NCBI RefSeq assembly: GCF_021026375.1
Contig: NZ_JAJNDB010000007.1
Location: forward strand, 402,385-466,384
Reading direction: 5' to 3'
DNA length: 64,000 nucleotides
Origin: Actinomycetospora endophytica
GTDB taxonomy: Bacteria; Actinomycetota; Actinomycetes; Mycobacteriales; Pseudonocardiaceae
Each line of letters begins with the position of its first letter. Within the stretch, counting starts at the first letter, position 1. This document shows positions 54,139 to 63,618 of the stretch, in pieces. The notes beneath the pieces are model-generated. The model made no database searches and had not been told where the DNA came from. It saw only the letters and a list, made by a program, of their open reading frames with translations. A program made the position numbers and the translations under genes.

Positions 54139-55056
54139 GTGCCGACCCCCGCAGCGCCGCTCGTCGCCGCCCCGGATCTGATCACCGAGCTCGCCGGCGG
54201 TCCCGCCGGGACCGACGGGCGCCCCGTCGTCCTCGACGTCCGCTGGCGCCTGGTCCCGCCGCCGAAGGGTCGCAAGCCCCGTCGCCGGCCGGATCCGGTG
54301 GGGGAGCCCGACTTCGACGCCGGCCACGTGCCGGGCGCGGTGTTCCTCGACGTGGACACCGACCTGGCCGGCCCGCCCGGCCCGGCGGGGCGGCACCCGT
54401 TGCCCGATCCCGACGACCTGCAGACCACGCTGCGCCGGGCCGGGATCGGCCCGAGCGGCGGCATCGTCGTGTACGACGGCGTCGGCGCGGGCGACGGCAT
54501 GGCGGCCGCGCGGGCCTGGTGGGTGCTGCGCTGGGCGGGCCTGGCGCCGGAGCGGGTCCGGGTGCTCGACGGCGGGTTCGACGCCTGGACCGCGGCCGGC
54601 GGGGAGACCTCGACCGAGTCCGGGGGCGCCCGCACCCAGGGCGACATCGCGATCACCGCGGGCGCGATGCCGGTGCTCACCGCCGACGCCGCGCTGGGCA
54701 TCGCGAACACCGGCGTGCTGCTCGACGCCCGGGCCCCGGAGCGGTTCCGGGGCGAGAGCGAGCCGATCGACCCGGTCGCGGGCCACGTGCCGGGAGCGGC
54801 CAACCTGCCCGCCGGCTCGCTCCTCGACACCGACGGCCGGTGGCGACCCCCGGAGGCGCTCGCGACCGCGCTGCGCGGCGTCGTGGGCGAGGCCGGTCCG
54901 GTCGGGGCGTACTGCGGGTCGGGGGTGAGCGCGGCGATGCTCGTGCTCGCGGCCGAGATCGCCGGGGTGCGCCCGCCCGCCGACCCGGTCGCGCTGTACG
55001 TCGGGTCCTGGTCGAACTGGTGCGCGGGCAAGCGCCCGGTCGCGACCGGCGCCTGA
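54139..55056 (+). CDS. two-domain rhodanese-type sulfurtransferase
   Basis: A 305-residue protein with two rhodanese domains: an inactive first (VVLDVRWRLVPPPKGR ... HVPGAVFLDVDTDLAG) and a second with the active Cys in AYCGSGVSAAMLVL. Thiosulfate/mercaptopyruvate sulfurtransferases have this layout. The GTG at 54139 is divergent from ideR by 90 bases. Confidence 0.9.
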   Translation: MPTPAAPLVAAPDLITELAGGPAGTDGRPVVLDVRWRLVPPPKGRKPRRRPDPVGEPDFDAGHVPGAVFLDVDTDLAGPPGPAGRHPLPDPDDLQTTLRRAGIGPSGGIVVYDGVGAGDGMAAARAWWVLRWAGLAPERVRVLDGGFDAWTAAGGETSTESGGARTQGDIAITAGAMPVLTADAALGIANTGVLLDARAPERFRGESEPIDPVAGHVPGAANLPAGSLLDTDGRWRPPEALATALRGVVGEAGPVGAYCGSGVSAAMLVLAAEIAGVRPPADPVALYVGSWSNWCAGKRPVATGA

Positions 55057-55068
55057 CCTCCCACCCCG

Positions 55069-55185
55069 CGCACGAGGGGACTCTTCGTACGGCTAGAGCG
55101 ACCAGATTTTCCCCTCGCGTCCGGGCGAGCGTTCTGCGAGGGGAGGATCCGGACGCTCTAGCGGTACGAAGGGTCCCCTCGTGCG
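55069..55185. repeat. 117-base nested inverted repeat
   Basis: Outer arms of 32 bases (55069-55100 and 55154-55185; start CGCACGAGGGGAC) match as inverted repeats at 30 of 32 positions. Inside, CCCCTCGC and GCGAGGGG pair again near the middle. The whole unit fits between the sulfurtransferase stop and the acuC start and could form a long cruciform. It could be a non-autonomous mobile repeat or a strong terminator. Confidence 0.75.
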
Positions 55186-55213
55186 GAAACGGGGCCTCGG
55201 TAGCGTTCGGCCC

Positions 55214-56380
55214 ATGCGCACCACGGTCGTCTGGGACGAGGCCCTGCTCGCGTACAAGCTGTCCACGGACCATCCGCTGCACCCGGTCCGCCTCGACCTG
55301 ACCATGCGCCTGGCCCGGTCGCTCGGGGTCCTCGAGGGGATCGAGCCGCTCGTACCGACCCCGGCGCCCGACGCGGAACTGGAGCGGGCCCACGTCGCGT
55401 CCTACCTGGACGCCGTCCGGCGCGCCCCGCAGCACGGCGACGACCCGGTGCACCAGCTGGGCACCGCCGACAACCCGATCTTCGAGGGCATGCACGACGC
55501 GGCGGCCCTGATCGCGGGCGGCTCGATCGCGGCCGCCCGGGAGATCGCGGAGGGCCGCGCGGACCGTGCGGTGAACCTCTCCGGCGGGCTGCACCACGCG
55601 ATGCGCGACCACGCGTGGGGCTTCTGCATCTACAACGACTGCGCGATCGCGATCTCCTGGCTGCTCGACCACGGCTACACCCGGATCGCCTACCTCGACA
55701 CCGACGTCCACCACGGGGACGGGGTGCAGGCGGCGTTCCTGGACGACCCGCGCGTGATGACGATCTCGATGCACCAGCACCCGAGGACGCTGTGGCCCGG
55801 CACCGGGTTCGCCTCCGAGCTCGGCGACGGTCCCGCCGCGGGCACCGCCGTCAACCTCCCGCTGCCGCCGGGCACCCGCGACCCGGCGTGGCTGCGCGCC
55901 TTCCACGCCGTCGTGCCGTCGCTGCTGCGGGCGTTCGAACCGCAGATCCTCGTCACCCAGTGCGGGGCCGACACCCACCACGAGGACCCGCTCGCCGAGC
56001 TCTCGCTCTCCGTGGACGGCCACCGCGCGATCTACCAGGCCTGCCGCGGGCTCGCCGAGGAGTACGCGGGCGGCAAGTGGCTGGCCCTGGGCGGCGGGGG
56101 CTACAACCTGTTCCGCGGGGTGCCCCGCTCCTGGACCCACCTGCTCGCCGCCGTGCTCGACCGCGACCTCGACCCGAACCGGACGATCCCGGCGTCGTGG
56201 ACCTCCTATGCGGCCGGACTCTCGAACCGCCCGCTCCCCACCAGCATGACCGAGGAGGCGCCCACCGACTGGTCGCCCTGGGGCGGCTACACCGAGATCG
56301 ACGTCGACCGCTTCGTCCTGGAGACCCGCCGGGCGGTGTTCCCGCTGCACGGCCTGGAACCGCAGAACGTCCTGGACTGA
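55214..56380 (+). CDS. acuC: acetoin utilisation-type protein deacetylase AcuC
   Basis: A 388-residue class I-type histone-deacetylase-fold enzyme: HPLHPVRLDLTMRLAR, the zinc site in LSGGLHHAMRDHAWGFCIYN, YLDTDVHHGDGVQAAFL and TQCGADTHHEDPLAELSLS. It removes acetyl groups from lysines of acetyl-CoA synthetase in relatives. The next gene is an acetyltransferase fusion and acs lies 7 kb on, which suits that role. Confidence 0.93.
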   Translation: MRTTVVWDEALLAYKLSTDHPLHPVRLDLTMRLARSLGVLEGIEPLVPTPAPDAELERAHVASYLDAVRRAPQHGDDPVHQLGTADNPIFEGMHDAAALIAGGSIAAAREIAEGRADRAVNLSGGLHHAMRDHAWGFCIYNDCAIAISWLLDHGYTRIAYLDTDVHHGDGVQAAFLDDPRVMTISMHQHPRTLWPGTGFASELGDGPAAGTAVNLPLPPGTRDPAWLRAFHAVVPSLLRAFEPQILVTQCGADTHHEDPLAELSLSVDGHRAIYQACRGLAEEYAGGKWLALGGGGYNLFRGVPRSWTHLLAAVLDRDLDPNRTIPASWTSYAAGLSNRPLPTSMTEEAPTDWSPWGGYTEIDVDRFVLETRRAVFPLHGLEPQNVLD

Positions 56381-56382
56381 TC

Positions 56383-59151
56383 ATGACCTCGCAGGCCCCC
56401 GAGCCGCCCCCCGAACCGTCGCTCGAGTCGTTCGCCGGCCAGGAGCCCGACGTCCCGGACCTCGACGCGGCCACCCTCCCGGTGCGCGCGTCGCCCGACG
56501 CGCCCTACCCGCGGCACTGGGAGGCCGACGTCGTCGCCGCCGACGGCGCCACCGCCCACCTGCGCCCGATCAGCCCGGCGGACGCGGACGCCGTCGTCGA
56601 CTTCCACTCCCGGCTCTCCGAGCGCACCCGTTACTACCGGTACTTCAGCCCGTACCCGACGATCCCGGCCCGCGACCTGGAGAAGTTCGTCGAGGTCGAC
56701 CACCACGACGCGGTCGGGCTGGTCCTGTGGCTCGGCGACGAGATCATCGCGATCGGCCGCTATGTCCGTCTGGGGTCGGAGGATCCGTCGGCGGAGGTGG
56801 CGTTCGTCGTACGCGACGACCACCAGGGCCGGGGCCTCGGGTCGATCCTGCTCGAGCACCTGGCGGCGGCGGCCGAGGAGGTCGGGATCACCCGGTTCGT
56901 CGCCGAGGTGCTGGCCGAGAACCGGGCGATGGTGCGCACGTTCCGCCAGGCCGGCTACGACGTGACCCGGGCGATGGAGGGCTCGACCCTGCACCTCGAG
57001 TTCGACGTCGCCGCGACCGAGCGCTCCACCGAGGTCCGCCGCGGGCGCGAGCAGGCCGCCGAGGCCCGCAGCGTCGCGAACGTCCTGCACCCCCGCTCGG
57101 TGGCGGTGGTCGGGGCGTCCGTCGACCCCGGCAAGGTCGGCCACGTCGTGTTCGCGAACCTGCTCGGGCAGGGCTTCTCCGGCCCGGTCTACCCGGTGAA
57201 CCCGGACGCCCGCTCGGTCCGCGGCGTGCGGGCCTACCCGACGGTGCTCGACATCCCCGACGACGTCGACCTCGCCGTCGTCGCGGTCCCCGCGGGTGAG
57301 GTCTCCGGCGTCGTCGACGGCGCCGTCGCCAAGGGGGTGAAGGCCCTCGTCGTCGTCACCTCCGGGTTCGGGGAGACCGGCGACGCGGGCATCGCCGCGC
57401 AGCGCGAGCTCGTGACGCTCGCCCGGGCGCGCGGGATGCGCGTGGTCGGCCCGAGCGCGCTCGGCGTCGCCAACCTGGACCCGGCGGTGCGGCTCAACGC
57501 CTCGCTCGCCCCGCAGATGCCGCCCGCGGGCCGGGTCGGCTTCTTCTGCCAGTCCGGCGCGCTGGGCATCCAGATCCTCGCGACGGCGGCGCGGCGCCGG
57601 CTGGGCCTGTCGACGTTCGTCTCGGCCGGGAACCGCGCGGACCTCTCGGGCAACGACCTCATGCAGTACTGGGACACCGACCCGGCCACCGACGTGGTCC
57701 TGCTCTACCTGGAGAGCTTCGGCAACCCGCGCAAGTTCGCCCGGGTGGCCCGGCGGCTGGCGCGGCGCAAGCCGGTCGTCGCGGTGGCCAGCGGGCGGCA
57801 CGCGACCCCGGGCCTCGCCGCGTCGACCTCGCCGCTCGAGGAGGCCTCGGTCGCGGCGGTGTTCGACCAGTCCGGCGTCATCCGGGTCGCCTCGGTCGAC
57901 GAGCTCTTCGACGTGGCGCTGCTCGTCGCCAACCAGCCGCTGCCGCGGGGGCCGCGCATCGGCGTCGTCGGGAACTCCAGCGCCCTGGGCGTGCTCGCCG
58001 CGGACGTCGCGCTGGCCCACGGGATGCACCTGGCGTTCCCGCCGGTCGACGTGGGGGCGATGGCCGAGCCCGCGGTGCTCGCCGACGCCGCCCTGCGCGC
58101 GCTCGAGGACGACGGCTGCGACGCGCTGGTCCTGGTGTTCTCCCCGCCGGTGTCCACCGACGGCGCCGAGCACGCCGACGCGCTCGCCGAGGTCGTCACC
58201 GGCGCGGACAAGCCGGTGACGACGACGTTCCTCGCCTCGGCCGGGGTGCCCGAGCACCTCGTGGTGCCCTCGGAGCCCGAGGCGGGCGGCGCGGACGTCC
58301 CGGCCCGGGGCAGCGTGCCGTCGTACCCGTCGCCGGAGCGCGCCGTCGTCGCCCTCGCGCGGGTGGTCCGGTACACGCAGTGGCTCGAGCGCCCGGTCGG
58401 CGACTTCGTCGTCCCGCCCGGGTGCGACGTCGCGGCCGCGCGGGCGTACGTCGACTCCTTCGGGCCGATCGAGACGGCGACGGTGCTCACCGACGAGCAG
58501 TGCGACGAGCTCCTGCGCTGCGTGGGGATCCGGGTGGCGCCGTTCCGCCGCGCCCGCTCCGCGCCGGAGGCGGTGGAGGCCGCGTCGGAGCTCGGCGGCG
58601 CGGTCGTCGTCAAGACCGTCGTCCGGACCTGGCGCCACCGCAGCGACCTCGCGGGCGTGCGCCTGGGACTGTCCGACGCCGAGGCCGTCACGACGGCCTA
58701 CCACCAGCTCGCGCGGCTCTCCGGCTCGCCCGAGGTCGACGTGCAGGTCCAGGTGCCGCCCGGGATGCCGGTGGTCGTCGAGCTGCGCGACGACCCGTCG
58801 TTCGGCTCGCTGGTCTCGTTCGGGCTCGCCGGGGTGGTCACCGAGCTGCTCGGCGACCGCGCCTACGGCTCGACCCCGCTGTCCACGATGGACGCGCACA
58901 CGCTGGTCCGGGCCCCGCGGGCCGCGCCGCTGCTCGACGGCTACCGCGGGTCCCGCCCGATGGACCTCGCCGCGCTGGAGGACCTGCTGCTGCGGGTCGG
59001 CCAGCTCGCCGATCACGTCCCGGAGCTGCGGTCGCTGGTGCTCGACCCGGTCCTGGCCGCCGAGCGGGGGGCGTTCCCGACCTCGATGCACGCGATGCTC
59101 GGCCCGCCGCCCGGACCGCGCGACAGCGGTCCCCGGAGGTTGGGCGCGTAG
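56383..59151 (+). CDS. GNAT acetyltransferase fused to a degenerate acyl-CoA synthetase (Pat-like)
   Basis: A 922-residue protein. N-terminal GNAT (VVRDDHQGRGLGSILLEHLA, residues about 140-160; ENRAMVRTFRQAGYDVTRAM) is followed by a CoA-binding domain (RSVAVVGASVDPGKVGHVVF), ligase-CoA domains (FCQSGALGIQILATAARRRL) and an ATP-grasp part. The phospho-His loop of active ADP-forming synthetases (SHTGAL) is absent: the region reads HATPGLAASTSPLEEASVAA. So it should act only as a lysine acetyltransferase, as in PatZ, though PatZ has GNAT at the other end. Starts three bases after acuC. Confidence 0.88.
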   Translation: MTSQAPEPPPEPSLESFAGQEPDVPDLDAATLPVRASPDAPYPRHWEADVVAADGATAHLRPISPADADAVVDFHSRLSERTRYYRYFSPYPTIPARDLEKFVEVDHHDAVGLVLWLGDEIIAIGRYVRLGSEDPSAEVAFVVRDDHQGRGLGSILLEHLAAAAEEVGITRFVAEVLAENRAMVRTFRQAGYDVTRAMEGSTLHLEFDVAATERSTEVRRGREQAAEARSVANVLHPRSVAVVGASVDPGKVGHVVFANLLGQGFSGPVYPVNPDARSVRGVRAYPTVLDIPDDVDLAVVAVPAGEVSGVVDGAVAKGVKALVVVTSGFGETGDAGIAAQRELVTLARARGMRVVGPSALGVANLDPAVRLNASLAPQMPPAGRVGFFCQSGALGIQILATAARRRLGLSTFVSAGNRADLSGNDLMQYWDTDPATDVVLLYLESFGNPRKFARVARRLARRKPVVAVASGRHATPGLAASTSPLEEASVAAVFDQSGVIRVASVDELFDVALLVANQPLPRGPRIGVVGNSSALGVLAADVALAHGMHLAFPPVDVGAMAEPAVLADAALRALEDDGCDALVLVFSPPVSTDGAEHADALAEVVTGADKPVTTTFLASAGVPEHLVVPSEPEAGGADVPARGSVPSYPSPERAVVALARVVRYTQWLERPVGDFVVPPGCDVAAARAYVDSFGPIETATVLTDEQCDELLRCVGIRVAPFRRARSAPEAVEAASELGGAVVVKTVVRTWRHRSDLAGVRLGLSDAEAVTTAYHQLARLSGSPEVDVQVQVPPGMPVVVELRDDPSFGSLVSFGLAGVVTELLGDRAYGSTPLSTMDAHTLVRAPRAAPLLDGYRGSRPMDLAALEDLLLRVGQLADHVPELRSLVLDPVLAAERGAFPTSMHAMLGPPPGPRDSGPRRLGA

Positions 59152-59211
59152 CCCATGTGAGCGGATTTCCCCCTGGGAACCCTGGGAGCGGCGGATCCCG
59201 CCCACAATCGG
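59145..59211 (+). repeat. decayed stem-loop repeat, copy C
   Basis: GCGTAGCCCATGTGAG at 59145-59160 is identical to the 16 bases that begin copy B, again right after a TAG stop, and continues GCGGATTT. The opposite arm is only partly kept (GGCGGATCCCGCCCAC), so the stem is broken. Confidence 0.65.
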
Positions 59212-59217
59212 TCGGCG

Positions 59218-59718
59218 ATGCCTGCCCTCCGCGTGACCGTGCTGTTCCCGTCGGCGCTCCTCGGCGCCGCGCTGCTGCTCGCCGGGTGCGGAGGGACGTC
59301 CTCACCGCCGCCGGGCGGGTCCTCCACCCCAGCGCCGCCGACGATCGCGACCGGGGCGCCGCCCGGAGGCACCTCCACCCCGCCGGTACCGGTCGACCCG
59401 CTGGTCGCGGATCCGCCCGACGGCACGACGGCGCTCCCGACGTCCCAGGTCGACAGCTCGGGCCTGCCGCCGGGATTCCCGACGCTCGCCTGGACCCGCG
59501 GTCCGCGCACCGTCGGGGTCTACGGGCGCGCCGGCGGGTGCACGCAGGCAACGGCCCAGCTGGTCGACCAGACCCCGACGGCGGTGACCGTCCGGGTGGT
59601 GCAGACGACGACCTCGACCGGGCCGTGCACGCGGGAGCTGCGCTACCCGCCGCTCGAGGTCACCCTTGCCGCGGATCTGGGGCAGCGCCGGGTGGTGCTC
59701 ACCGGCGAGATGCACTGA
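59218..59718 (+). CDS. small lipoprotein of unknown function
   Basis: A 166-residue protein with signal and lipobox (SALLGAALLLAGCGGTSS; lipid on the Cys of LLAGC), a Pro/Gly/Ser/Thr-rich spacer and a short C-terminal domain with CTQATAQLVDQTPTAVTVRV and GPCTRELRYPPLEV. Two Cys could form a disulfide. No family recognised. Confidence 0.8.
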   Translation: MPALRVTVLFPSALLGAALLLAGCGGTSSPPPGGSSTPAPPTIATGAPPGGTSTPPVPVDPLVADPPDGTTALPTSQVDSSGLPPGFPTLAWTRGPRTVGVYGRAGGCTQATAQLVDQTPTAVTVRVVQTTTSTGPCTRELRYPPLEVTLAADLGQRRVVLTGEMH

Positions 59719-59889
59719 GCGACGGGCATCACGGGCGACCGGCCCCGGAGAAGCCGAGAGACCGGGCCGGCCCCCGGCCGTCCCGGTCCCTCGTCGCTGA
59801 CGACCGTCCTCGTCGCCACATTCCTGTCGCGCCGGCGGTACCGCCGTTCCGGCGTGCCCGGCGTCACATCACCTGCGCTGAAGGAGAGC

Positions 59890-60102
59890 ATGACCGCTGC
59901 CGAACGGAGGGGTCAAGCACGCAGCCGGGCGGACGGCTCGGCACCGATTCCGCGACGATCGGTGATGGCGGGAGGGGATCGTCACGGTCCGGACGGCCGG
60001 CCGGGGCACCGATGGGCCCCCGGTCCGGCGGCCGTCGTCGCAGCGCGTGATCTCGCGGCGGACACCGCGGGATCACGACCCGGCCGTCAGCTCGCGGCGT
60101 AG
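59890..60102 (+). CDS. possible small protein overlapping the 3' end of sigB
   Basis: The 370-base gap between the lipoprotein and sigB has one frame of 70 codons with AAGGAG three bases before ATG 59890. Its codons are only mildly G/C-ending and its last 16 bases overlap sigB antisense, so it may not be real. The same gap has an imperfect G/C-rich hairpin around 59760-59790 that could end transcription from both sides. Confidence 0.25.
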   Translation: MTAAERRGQARSRADGSAPIPRRSVMAGGDRHGPDGRPGHRWAPGPAAVVAARDLAADTAGSRPGRQLAA

Positions 60103-61139
60103 GCCTTGAGCCGACGGGCGCGGTCGCCCTCGCGCAGCTTCGACATGACCTCGCGCTCGATCTGGCGGACGCGCTCGCGGGAGAGCCCGAAGCGCTTGCC
60201 GATCTGGTCGAGCGTGCGCGGCTGACCGTCGTCGAGTCCGTAGCGCAGGCGGATGACGTTCTGCTCGCGCTCGTCGAGCGTCGCGATGACCCGGCGCATG
60301 TCGTCGTGGAGCAGGCCGGAGATGACCGTCGACTCGGCGTCGGTGGCCTCGGCGTCCTCGATGAAGTCCCCGAGCGGGGCCTCCTCCTCGGACCCGACCG
60401 GCATGTCCAGGCTCACCGGGTCGCGGCTGTGGTCGAGCAGGTCGGCCACCTTGTCGACCGCGAGGCCGGACTCCTCCGCGAGCTCCTCGTTCGTGGCCTC
60501 GCGGCCGAGGGTCTGGTGCAGGTCACGCTTGATGCGGGCCAGCTTGTTGACCTGCTCGACCAGGTGGACGGGCAGGCGGATGGTGCGGGCCTGGTCGGCC
60601 ATGCCGCGGGTGATGGCCTGCCGGATCCACCACGTCGCGTAGGTCGAGAACTTGAAGCCCTTCGAGTAGTCGAACTTCTCGACCGCCCGGATGAGGCCGA
60701 GGTTGCCCTCCTGGATCAGGTCGAGCAGTGGCATCCCGCGGCCGGTGTAGCGCTTGGCCAGCGAGACGACGAGCCGCAGATTGGCCTCGAGCAGGTGCGC
60801 CCGTGCCCGTCGCCCGTCACGGGCAACCGCCCGGAGATCCCTCGCGCGCTCGGCGTCGAGGGTGTCGTCCTCGAGCAGGTGCGCCGCGTAGACGCCTGCC
60901 TCGATGCGCTTCGCCAGCTCCACCTCGTCGGCGGCCGTCAGCAGTGCCGTCTTTCCGATACCGTTGAGGTAGACGCGCACGAGGTCGGCAGCCGGGCTCT
61001 GGGCGTCGAGGTCGCTCTGGACCTCCGCCTCGGTCTGGAGCGCAGTAGACTCGGGGGCGGTCCCGGCGCTGTCGGGGGTCGACTCGGGCAGGACGGCCTC
61101 GGCGTCGCGAGACTGCTGCGGGGCGAGTGTCGCCGTCAT
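60087..61139 (-). CDS. sigB: RNA polymerase sigma factor SigB (sigma-70, group 1/2)
   Basis: A 350-residue sigma-70 factor with regions 1.2-4: [20 protein letters not shown], the core-binding [20 protein letters not shown], promoter-melting [20 protein letters not shown], region 3 [20 protein letters not shown] and region 4.2 [20 protein letters not shown]. It is shorter than a housekeeping SigA, which has a longer N-terminus, and fits mycobacterial SigB next to ideR. Start at ATG 61139. Confidence 0.94.
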   Translation of the reverse strand: MTATLAPQQSRDAEAVLPESTPDSAGTAPESTALQTEAEVQSDLDAQSPAADLVRVYLNGIGKTALLTAADEVELAKRIEAGVYAAHLLEDDTLDAERARDLRAVARDGRRARAHLLEANLRLVVSLAKRYTGRGMPLLDLIQEGNLGLIRAVEKFDYSKGFKFSTYATWWIRQAITRGMADQARTIRLPVHLVEQVNKLARIKRDLHQTLGREATNEELAEESGLAVDKVADLLDHSRDPVSLDMPVGSEEEAPLGDFIEDAEATDAESTVISGLLHDDMRRVIATLDEREQNVIRLRYGLDDGQPRTLDQIGKRFGLSRERVRQIEREVMSKLREGDRARRLKAYAAS

Positions 61140-61292
61140 GGAATCCTCCCTGCGCGGCACTGGTCTGGCGCGCCGCGTCACTTGGTCGAACGCACGGCGG
61201 GGCGCGATCGTTCCCGACCGCCGGGCACCGTCGCGGATAACCGCTTGTGACGGTGCTGACGCATGTTCCGGGCCATCCGGGAGCAACCCGCG

Positions 61293-61766
61293 TCACACCT
61301 CGACGATCACCGTGAACGGTCCGTCGTTGACCGATTCGACGGCCATGTCGGCCCCGAAGACACCGGTCGCGACGGTGGCGCCCCGCTCTCGGAGGGTGTC
61401 CACGACGGCGTCCACCAATCGTTCCGCGTCCGGGCCCGGCGCGGCCGCCGACCACGAGGGTCGTCGTCCCTTCCGGGTGTCGCCATAGAGCGTGAACTGG
61501 CTCACCACGAGCAGGCCCGCGCCGGTCTCGGCGCAGGACTGCTCCCGAGCCCATTCCCCGTCGCTTCGCTCGCCCGGACCCAGGAGGCGCAGCTCGTGCA
61601 GCTTGCGGGCCATCACCGGCACCGGGTCGTCCTTCGTCCCCACTCGCGCCGCGTCGTCGCGGTGGACGCCGAGCAGGACGAGCAGCCCCGGCCCGTCGAG
61701 TGCTCCGACCACCTCACCGGCCACTTCCACCGACGCCCGGCTCACCCGCGCGACGACGGCCTTCAT
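61293..61766 (-). CDS. dtd: D-aminoacyl-tRNA deacylase Dtd
   Basis: Clears D-amino acids from mis-charged tRNA. A 157-residue protein: [20 protein letters not shown], signature [21 protein letters not shown] (split) and late [11 protein letters not shown] containing the Gly-cis-Pro motif region. The ATG overlaps the methyltransferase stop (ATGA). Confidence 0.95.
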   Translation of the reverse strand: MKAVVARVSRASVEVAGEVVGALDGPGLLVLLGVHRDDAARVGTKDDPVPVMARKLHELRLLGPGERSDGEWAREQSCAETGAGLLVVSQFTLYGDTRKGRRPSWSAAAPGPDAERLVDAVVDTLRERGATVATGVFGADMAVESVNDGPFTVIVEV

Positions 61767-63376
61767 CGCGGCACGACCATCCCGTGCAGGAACAGCTCCC
61801 GGACGACGGGGAGCGCGGCGGCGGTGAGCTCGTCGGCGTCCCGGCCGTGCGCGAGCGCGAGCAGCTCGCACAGATCCCGCAGCGGGAGGTGGCCGCGACA
61901 GCCGGCGAGCAGCGCCTCCCCGAGCTCGTCGAGGTCGTGGCGCCACTGCGGGCCGTCGAGGCGCACCAGGGTCCCGCCGATCCGCCGCCAGCCGCCGTCG
62001 TCGTCGGCCACGTCCTCCTCCGGCGACACGGGCGTGTAGCCGCGCTCCAGCGCCGTCGTCGGGGGCACGACGAGCGTCTCGTCGAGCAGGTCCCGCCCCC
62101 GCAGCCACGCGACGCGGTCCAGCCAGGCCTCGACCTCCGGGCCCAGCGGGTCGCCGTGGGCCTGGCGCATGTCCTCGCACACGACGGTGCCCGGGATGCC
62201 CGGCGCGGTGCGACGCAGCGTCACGAACCCGAAGCCGATCCCGACGACGTCGTGCTCGGCGAAGAAGTCGAGCCAGCGTGCCGCGCGCGCCCGGCCCGCG
62301 GCGGAAGCGGGGTCGACGCCGGCGTCGCGCAGCCAGGTCCCGACGTGCAGCGCCGGGTCGGCGACGTCGCGCTGCACCACCCAGGCGTCCAGCCCGCCCG
62401 GCGCGGCGGCCGCGGCGGCCTCGGTGAGCCAGCGGCGGGGACGCGCGTCCCAGCCGTCGTGCGGATCCCCCGCCTCGCGGGCGGCCTCGACGTCGTCGCG
62501 GGTGATCAGCCACGACGCGAGCAGCTGCCCGACGCCGTCCTCGACGAGGTACGCGGGAACCGTCGAGACGAGCAGCGCGCTCGCCCCGTCCCCGCCCAGG
62601 CCGGCGTCGCGGTAGACGTGCTCGACCTCCGGCGGGCCGGGGACGAACGGCGGGTTGCAGACGACCTGGTCGAACCGGCGGCCCGCGACCGGCTCCCACC
62701 ACGGGCCGGTGAGCACCTCGACGGCGACGCCCGCGAGCGCGAAGGTCGCCCGGGCGAGGATCAGGGCGCGCTCCGAGACGTCCGTGGCGGTGAGACTCGT
62801 GGCGTGCCCTGCGGCGTGCAGGGTCTGGACGCCGCAGCCGGCGCCGAGGTCGAGCAGCGTGGCGACCGGGCGGCGCACGGTGGCGGCGGCCAGCGACATC
62901 GACGCGGCGCCGGTGCCCAGGACGTGCTCGCGCCCCTTCCCGTCGTCGGGACCCTCCGCGCGGACCTCGAGATCCGAGAGCACCCACCAGGAGCCGTGCT
63001 CGTCGGCGTGGGGGCGCAGGTCGAGGGCGGCGGAGATGCCGCCCTCGTCGTCGTGACGGAGCAGCCCGGCCGCGACGGCCTCGGCGAGCCCGACGGGGTC
63101 GATGGCCGCGGCCACGTCGTCGGCGCGGCGGGACTCGTCGAGCAGGAACAGGCGTACCAGCGTCGCGAGCGCGCCGTCGTCGCCGACGGCCCGGGCGGCC
63201 GGCACCGGCTCGTTGCGGTCGAGGGCCGTGCCCGCCTCGGAGCCCAGCGCCTCGGCCACCCCGTCGACGGTGAAGCCGGCGCGGCGCAGCGGGTCGGCGA
63301 GGCGCCGCGCGACGTCGGGCAGGAGCACGGCGTCGAGGTCCGGGCCGTCGTCGGTCACCGGGGTCGGTTCGATCAC
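61763..63376 (-). CDS. large class I SAM-dependent methyltransferase
   Basis: A 537-residue protein with a methyltransferase core in the middle: [19 protein letters not shown] for SAM binding and [16 protein letters not shown] with the N-P-P-F motif of enzymes that methylate N atoms (rRNA Gln/Asn or bases). It has a winged-helix-like N-terminal part and a long C-terminal part ([20 protein letters not shown]). Rossmann homologues in actinobacteria have DUF7059-type flanks. Target unknown. GTG 63376 used. Confidence 0.85.
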   Translation of the reverse strand: MIEPTPVTDDGPDLDAVLLPDVARRLADPLRRAGFTVDGVAEALGSEAGTALDRNEPVPAARAVGDDGALATLVRLFLLDESRRADDVAAAIDPVGLAEAVAAGLLRHDDEGGISAALDLRPHADEHGSWWVLSDLEVRAEGPDDGKGREHVLGTGAASMSLAAATVRRPVATLLDLGAGCGVQTLHAAGHATSLTATDVSERALILARATFALAGVAVEVLTGPWWEPVAGRRFDQVVCNPPFVPGPPEVEHVYRDAGLGGDGASALLVSTVPAYLVEDGVGQLLASWLITRDDVEAAREAGDPHDGWDARPRRWLTEAAAAAAPGGLDAWVVQRDVADPALHVGTWLRDAGVDPASAAGRARAARWLDFFAEHDVVGIGFGFVTLRRTAPGIPGTVVCEDMRQAHGDPLGPEVEAWLDRVAWLRGRDLLDETLVVPPTTALERGYTPVSPEEDVADDDGGWRRIGGTLVRLDGPQWRHDLDELGEALLAGCRGHLPLRDLCELLALAHGRDADELTAAALPVVRELFLHGMVVPR

Positions 63377-63618
63377 GCGCCCAGTGTCGGCCAGGCCCCG
63401 TGCGAGGGGTCCACCGGCCGTTCCCGCTGCCCGTCCGGCGATTGGCACACCTTCACGGTGGGGAAACAGCCTCTCCGAGGAGAGGGGACCGTGCCGCGTC
63501 GACCATGGCAGGGTTGCCTGATCAGGGTCGGCCACGTGACGCTGTGCACACCTGGTGCGGCGCAGCGTCGGGGCCGGCCAGCAGTTCCGTACGACGTCGA
63601 TCGACCGGAGGCCAGCGG

